In this document: piece by piece, positions 59,894 to 64,000 of the stretch | Layout: the number at the start of each line of letters is the position of its first letter | Position numbering within the stretch: position 1 is the stretch's first letter | Origin: VXNE01 sp965217825 | Lineage (GTDB): Bacteria; Pseudomonadota; Gammaproteobacteria; Pseudomonadales; Azotimanducaceae | DNA: 64,000 nucleotides | Assembly: GCA_965217825.1 (NCBI GenBank) | Contig: OZ244571.1 | Span: forward strand, 372,001 to 436,000 | Direction: 5' to 3' | Position numbers and translations under genes: made by a program | The notes under the pieces: model-generated | Databases searched by the model: none | What the model saw: only the letters and a program-made list of their open reading frames with translations | Told to the model about the DNA's origin: nothing

Positions 59894-62697
59894 TGCGAAC
59901 CCAATGCATCGCCCCTGCGCTAGTTGCTGCCGCCCTGGCGGCCTGCCAGCCCCCTGGCCCGCCCCAGCCCGTCAAGAGTCCCATCGACGACCGGGAGTAC
60001 CGCCACATCGTACTGCCGAACAACCTGCGCGCGCTCCTCATCCACGCTCCCGGGAGCGACAACGCCGCCGCGGCGGCCAGCGTGGCACGGGGAAGCGAGC
60101 AAGATCCCGACCCGCATGAGGGCCTCGCCCACCTCGTTGAGCACATGCTGTTCAGGGCAACAAGGAAGTACCCGGAGGTGGACGGCTTCCCGGACTTCGT
60201 GAACGAGCACGACGGCAGCTGTAGCGCCTACACCGCCAGTGGCCGCACCACGTACCACTTCCAACTGAAACCGGGTCATTTTCCGGAGGCGCTCGACCGT
60301 TTCGCGCAGTTCTTCACCGCGCCGCTCTTCGAACCCGACCAGGTCGAGCGGGAGAAGCAGGTCGTGCAGAGGGAATACCAGAGCAAGAGATGGGAGCACG
60401 CGTTCCAACGACTCGCGGTGGGCAAACAACTGCTCAACCCGGACCACCCGGAATCGCGGTTCAACATGGGCAATCTGGAGACGCTGAGCGGCGTTGGCGT
60501 TCCGGAAGTGCGCGCCTTCTTCGAAGCCAACTACTCTGCCAACGCGATCACCGTCGCCGTTCTCGGCCCTCAAGACCTCGACACGCTGGAAGCACTCGTT
60601 GCCGAACAGTTCGGCATGGTCGTCGACCGGGGGCTCGGGCCGAGGCCCGCCAATGCGCCCCTCTTCAGTCCCGGGACGCTGCCGGGCAGTTACGCCTGGC
60701 GTACCTTCAAGGACGAAAAAGCCTTGGAGTTCACCTTTCCCATCCCGCCGCTAAAGCCTTACTACCGCACCAAGCCAGCGCGGTACCTCGCGGAGCTAGT
60801 CGGCCACGAAGGTCCCGGGAGCCTGCACGACGTGCTGAGCCGCCGGGACTGGATCGAGGCGCTTTCTGCGGGACGCAATGTCATCGACGAACAGAACTCC
60901 ATCTTCGGGATATCGATGACGCTGACGGACGCCGGCGAATCGCATGTCCAGGAGATCGTCGACCTCGCCTACGCGTGGCTCGACCTGATCCGCCGCGGGG
61001 GCACCAACGCCTGGCGCTATCGCGAGATTGCTCGCCTCTCGGACCTCGATTTCCGTTTCCACGATCAAACTAAACCCGTCGCCGCAGTCATCCACGCCGC
61101 CGAAGCTCTCGCCGACTACCCGCTGGAAGACGTGCTGCGTCACTCCTACTTGATGGAGGCGTTCGACGAGCCCCTGATTCGCAGGTATCTCGGATTCCTG
61201 ACGCCCGAGAACGCCCTCGTCTCGATCTCGGGTCCGGACGTCGATGTCGGCTACACCGAGTCGATTGACGTCCCCGCGTGGCGGCCGGGACCGGCTCGTC
61301 TACCCCGGCAGACCGATGCGCCCCTCGAACTCCCCGGACCGAATCCCTATCTTCCGGAAGACCTCGAACTCGCCCTTGAACCCCAACCCCCGGGCAAGCC
61401 CCTGCGCCTTGAGACCGGGACGGCTATTGAGACCTGGCACGCAGCCGATACGGAGTTCCGCACGCCAACGGCGCGGGTGGACCTTCAACTGGGAGCGGCT
61501 GAGCCTCTCACTCCAGACGACATCGTGATGGCCACGCTCCATGCCAAACTCGTGGAGGACGTCATGCACGCTCGCACCTATGCAGCCGGGCGTGCCGGAA
61601 TGACCCATGAGATCAAACCGACCTGGACCGGTCTGCGCATCTACGTGAAGGGCTTTCACGACAAACTCGCCGTCCTGTTCGACGATGTACTCGCCACCTC
61701 GGTCGACCCTGCTCTCGACGCAGAACGGTTCGCCGTGATGCGCACGAAACTCGTCAAAACGTATAACGATCACAAACGCGGAGAGACCTTAAGGGATACG
61801 GTCTACAGCCTGCTCCATCCGGCAATCTGGCCCTTGGACACCCTCCTCGATGCCGCGCGACGGGCCACCCCGGCAACGCTGGCGGCCTGGCGTAAGAGGC
61901 GACTCCCGAACATGGGTGCGACACTCCTCGTGCACGGCAACGTGCTCGAAGATGACGCACACTCGCTCGCGGTTCGCACCCAACGGCGGCTACACATAGT
62001 CGAACTTCCGCACGCGTTTCCCTCGGCAAGGCGGCTTGCCGGATCCCTACGCTATCAACTCACTGTCGAGCAACTCGCTGTCGAGGCCCGCGACGAGACG
62101 AAATACGCGCTCTATATCCAGGGGGCGAGCGACGCGATCGAGGAGCGCGCCCGCATCGCCCTGATCGGGCAGATGCTCGACGACCGCTACTACACAGCGG
62201 TCATTTCGGAGCAGACCTACATCGCTCGCGCCTTTTCGGTCCCCATCGCGCGACACCCCGGGATCATGTTCGTACAGTGGTCGGAAACCGGTGCGGAGGA
62301 ACTTGAGACGCGTACGCTGGCCTTCCTCTCCGAGCAGCGGGCTTGGTTCTGCGGACTCTCGGAAGCGGAATTGGAGGAGCACAAGAACGGTTTCCTCGCA
62401 ACCCTCACAGGGGTAGACCGCAACAATCGCGATCGCATGTCACGGCTCACGCAAGACCTCGCTGCTCGCGTACTCACTTTCGACGACCGGGACCAGCTTG
62501 TCAGGGCCGTGAGGCGGCTCACGCCCGAGGAGGTCGCGAACGCATACGACGCCCTGATCAATCCCGCTCGCGGCAACCGGCTGACGGTGTACAGCCCCGG
62601 GCGCGCGGGCACCGCTCCGCAGGATGGAACGCTGGTGTCATCCATGGAGGCGTTGATCGAGTCCACATCTCCCGATCCGTCTGCTTCACAGCGATAG
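59893..62697 (+). CDS. M16-family zinc peptidase, lipoprotein
   Basis: 934 residues from the ATG overlapping the previous stop (with GGAAGAG seven bases upstream); an ATG seven codons earlier at 59872 is an alternative. A lipoprotein signal (APALVAAALAACQPPGP) anchors it. The inverted zinc motif HxxEH is in EGLAHLVEHMLFRATRKYPE, with the third-ligand region in EREKQVVQREYQSKRWEHAF; a second M16 half follows (from about residue 520) without the motif. Size and layout match pitrilysin-like or insulinase-like proteases of the periplasm or outer membrane. Confidence 0.87.
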   Translation: MRTQCIAPALVAAALAACQPPGPPQPVKSPIDDREYRHIVLPNNLRALLIHAPGSDNAAAAASVARGSEQDPDPHEGLAHLVEHMLFRATRKYPEVDGFPDFVNEHDGSCSAYTASGRTTYHFQLKPGHFPEALDRFAQFFTAPLFEPDQVEREKQVVQREYQSKRWEHAFQRLAVGKQLLNPDHPESRFNMGNLETLSGVGVPEVRAFFEANYSANAITVAVLGPQDLDTLEALVAEQFGMVVDRGLGPRPANAPLFSPGTLPGSYAWRTFKDEKALEFTFPIPPLKPYYRTKPARYLAELVGHEGPGSLHDVLSRRDWIEALSAGRNVIDEQNSIFGISMTLTDAGESHVQEIVDLAYAWLDLIRRGGTNAWRYREIARLSDLDFRFHDQTKPVAAVIHAAEALADYPLEDVLRHSYLMEAFDEPLIRRYLGFLTPENALVSISGPDVDVGYTESIDVPAWRPGPARLPRQTDAPLELPGPNPYLPEDLELALEPQPPGKPLRLETGTAIETWHAADTEFRTPTARVDLQLGAAEPLTPDDIVMATLHAKLVEDVMHARTYAAGRAGMTHEIKPTWTGLRIYVKGFHDKLAVLFDDVLATSVDPALDAERFAVMRTKLVKTYNDHKRGETLRDTVYSLLHPAIWPLDTLLDAARRATPATLAAWRKRRLPNMGATLLVHGNVLEDDAHSLAVRTQRRLHIVELPHAFPSARRLAGSLRYQLTVEQLAVEARDETKYALYIQGASDAIEERARIALIGQMLDDRYYTAVISEQTYIARAFSVPIARHPGIMFVQWSETGAEELETRTLAFLSEQRAWFCGLSEAELEEHKNGFLATLTGVDRNNRDRMSRLTQDLAARVLTFDDRDQLVRAVRRLTPEEVANAYDALINPARGNRLTVYSPGRAGTAPQDGTLVSSMEALIESTSPDPSASQR

Positions 62698-62840
62698 CGC
62701 AACAGGGCGGGCAATTTGCCGTATCTGGCGCGCACGTGGTTTGCCGGAGTGTCGTTTCCGACGCGGTCGGCTCGTTCAGGCTCTATTCAGCGGGCGCGGT
62801 CTAGGCTGTCGCCATCGAATGCAACCGTTTAGTGATTGAC

Positions 62841-63359
62841 ATGCAATTTCGCCGTTTGATCCGACCAGTCATGCTGGCCACAGCAACTTCTCTCGCCGTC
62901 GGCGCACACGCGGCCAGCCACTATGAGAGAGCGCGCGTGATCGACGTGATCCCCGTCTACAAGACGGTGCGCTACGCCATGCCGGTCGAAGATTGCCGGG
63001 CCCAAACCGTTCGCCTTCCCCAGTATGGCGTGTCCGGGACCGCCCCGATTGTCGGTGCCGTTATCGGTGGCGCCGTCGGAAACGCTGTCGGACACAAAAA
63101 GAGAAACAAGCAGGTGGGCGCCCTGATCGGGGCCGTCCTGGGAGCGACCATCGGCAACGACATCGCCAACGCTTCGCCCGATCGTTCGCATGCTCGGTAC
63201 GGCACGCGGCATGTTTGCGACACATTTACCGAGTATCGCACCGAAGATCGGCTGGTCGGCTACGACGTGAGCTACGAATACGCCGGCCAAACCTACACCG
63301 CGCGGATGAAGCGGCGCCCCGGGGACGAGATACGCATTCGCGTAACGCCCATCGAATAA
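62841..63359 (+). CDS. glycine-zipper envelope protein
   Basis: 172 residues from the ATG giving MQFRRLIRPVMLATATSLAV; an in-frame GTG nine bases earlier is an alternative. A signal sequence ends near AHAASHYERARV. The central glycine zipper GTAPIVGAVIGGAVGNAVGH and QVGALIGAVLGATIGNDI is the 17-kDa antigen-like 2TM pattern (PF05433). The C-terminal part (TFTEYRTEDRLVGYDVSYEY) is beta-rich. Such proteins sit in the outer membrane and are often under stress control. Confidence 0.78.
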   Translation: MQFRRLIRPVMLATATSLAVGAHAASHYERARVIDVIPVYKTVRYAMPVEDCRAQTVRLPQYGVSGTAPIVGAVIGGAVGNAVGHKKRNKQVGALIGAVLGATIGNDIANASPDRSHARYGTRHVCDTFTEYRTEDRLVGYDVSYEYAGQTYTARMKRRPGDEIRIRVTPIE

Positions 63360-63464
63360 TGTTGAAGCCCTGCCGCGCCCGATTGCCTTGGACATGACAG
63401 CGCGGTAGTCCCGGTGCATTCGCCCACAGCGCCTGGCGGCGGAGAGACCGCTCGGCCTTCCTCA

Positions 63465-63507
63465 AAATTGATGTGCCAATCCCGGCCATCTGTGCCAAAT
63501 TGACGTG
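63465..63507 (+). promoter_or_regulatory. interleaved direct repeats before the response regulator
   Basis: AAATTGATGTG (63465-63475) recurs as AAATTGACGTG (63497-63507), and TGTGCCAA occurs at 63472-63479 and 63491-63498. The cluster ends 39 bases before the ATG. Likely binding sites, perhaps for the regulator itself. Confidence 0.45.
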
Positions 63508-63546
63508 ATGTCGTTAGCGGCGCTTACGCCGCACGGATGAAAAGAG

Positions 63547-64000
63547 ATGCGCGTTCTGTTGGTCGAGGACGAAATGCTTCTTCGGGCGCAGGTGGACAAG
63601 TACTTGCGAGACTCGGGCTTTGTCGTCGATATGGCGTCCAACGGCGAGAAAGGACTCTATTTCGGCCTCGAGTTCGACTACGACGTTGCCGTCATCGATC
63701 TCGGTCTTCCCAAAATGAACGGCATTGACCTGATCGCGGAGCTACGCAAACAGAACCGTGCGTTTCCCATCCTCATTCTGACCGCCCGCCGCGACTGGCA
63801 GGACAAGGTGGCCGGGCTCGAAGCCGGCGCCGATGACTACCTGACCAAGCCCTTTCACCTGGAAGAACTGAAAGCGCGCCTCAACGCCCTGATACGGCGC
63901 GCCGCGGGATACGCCTCTCCCGTGGTCGAGAAAGGGCCGCTAAGCCTCGACCTCGGCGCCAAGGAAGCGCGCCTGAACGGCGATGCGCTGGAGCTGACGG
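63547..64000 (+). CDS. OmpR-type response regulator, 5' part
   Basis: The first 151 codons are present; the gene runs out of the window. A receiver domain starts MRVLLVEDEMLLRAQVDKYL; phospho-acceptor Asp in DYDVAVIDLGLPKMNG, conserved Thr and Lys in ILILTARRDWQDK and DDYLTKPFHLEELKARL. After a linker the winged-helix domain begins (GPLSLDLGAKEARLNGDALE). Close to PhoP/QseB types. A sensor kinase probably follows outside the window. Confidence 0.88.
   Translation, partial: MRVLLVEDEMLLRAQVDKYLRDSGFVVDMASNGEKGLYFGLEFDYDVAVIDLGLPKMNGIDLIAELRKQNRAFPILILTARRDWQDKVAGLEAGADDYLTKPFHLEELKARLNALIRRAAGYASPVVEKGPLSLDLGAKEARLNGDALELT

Overview
The window is a G+C-rich stretch of a gammaproteobacterial chromosome. 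The assignment rests on the gene neighbourhoods: hemB, a thioredoxin and rho; hemC-hemD-hemX-hemY divergent from argH; lptM-lysA-dapF-xerC followed by a YigB-type phosphatase; torF-glnK-amtB; comM; katG divergent from oxyR. This is a familiar gammaproteobacterial backbone, here free-living in flavour, with lipid/CoA chemistry genes (thiolase plus DUF35, acyl-CoA ligase, family III CoA transferase, luciferase-like oxidoreductase, amidohydrolase). I cannot name the genus.

Layout. 1-9.1 kb: CoA/lipid genes, a ketopantoate-reductase-like enzyme, a GrdB-like gene with an in-frame TGA that reads best as selenocysteine, a HipA-like kinase module, and decayed genes (PPOX, DUF1016, 3-methyladenine glycosylase). 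9.2-16.6 kb: monothiol glutaredoxin, YheS-type ABC-F ATPase, an RHH/PIN toxin-antitoxin pair, an ECF sigma / anti-sigma / PDZ operon, a flavin oxidoreductase and a broken flavoprotein reductase. 16.8-25.4 kb: haem biosynthesis, thioredoxin, Rho, argininosuccinate lyase. 25.4-31.9 kb: an island between two 100-bp copies of the argH 3' end, carrying a CBASS anti-phage operon (capV, CD-NTase, cap2) and a divergent three-gene operon (TIGR04255-like, HTH protein, zeta-like P-loop protein). 32.1-42.8 kb: lptM, lysA, dapF, xerC, HAD phosphatase, a decayed higBA, mrr, comM, thrC. 43-46.6 kb: the nitrogen operon torF-glnK-amtB with a near-consensus sigma-54 promoter and two NtrC-like dyads, next to an IS4-like transposase lacking its DDE signature residues. 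46.7-64 kb: a FAD monooxygenase relic, cytochrome c, transport and CoA genes, tRNA-Phe, RluA, peptidases, katG/oxyR, DoxX, a glycerate-kinase-like protein, an M16 lipoprotein and the start of an OmpR-type regulator.

How it fits together. The backbone supplies tetrapyrroles (hemB, C, D, X, Y), arginine, lysine and peptidoglycan precursors (argH, lysA, dapF), threonine (thrC), ammonium sensing and uptake (torF-glnK-amtB) and peroxide defence (oxyR-katG). Between conserved blocks the spaces are filled by defence or toxin-antitoxin modules, some intact (CBASS, Mrr, RHH/PIN, HipA-like) and many in ruins (HigBA, two PIN C-termini, DUF1016), so the window records repeated gain and decay of such modules. 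No CRISPR array, rRNA operon or integrase belonging to the island was seen.
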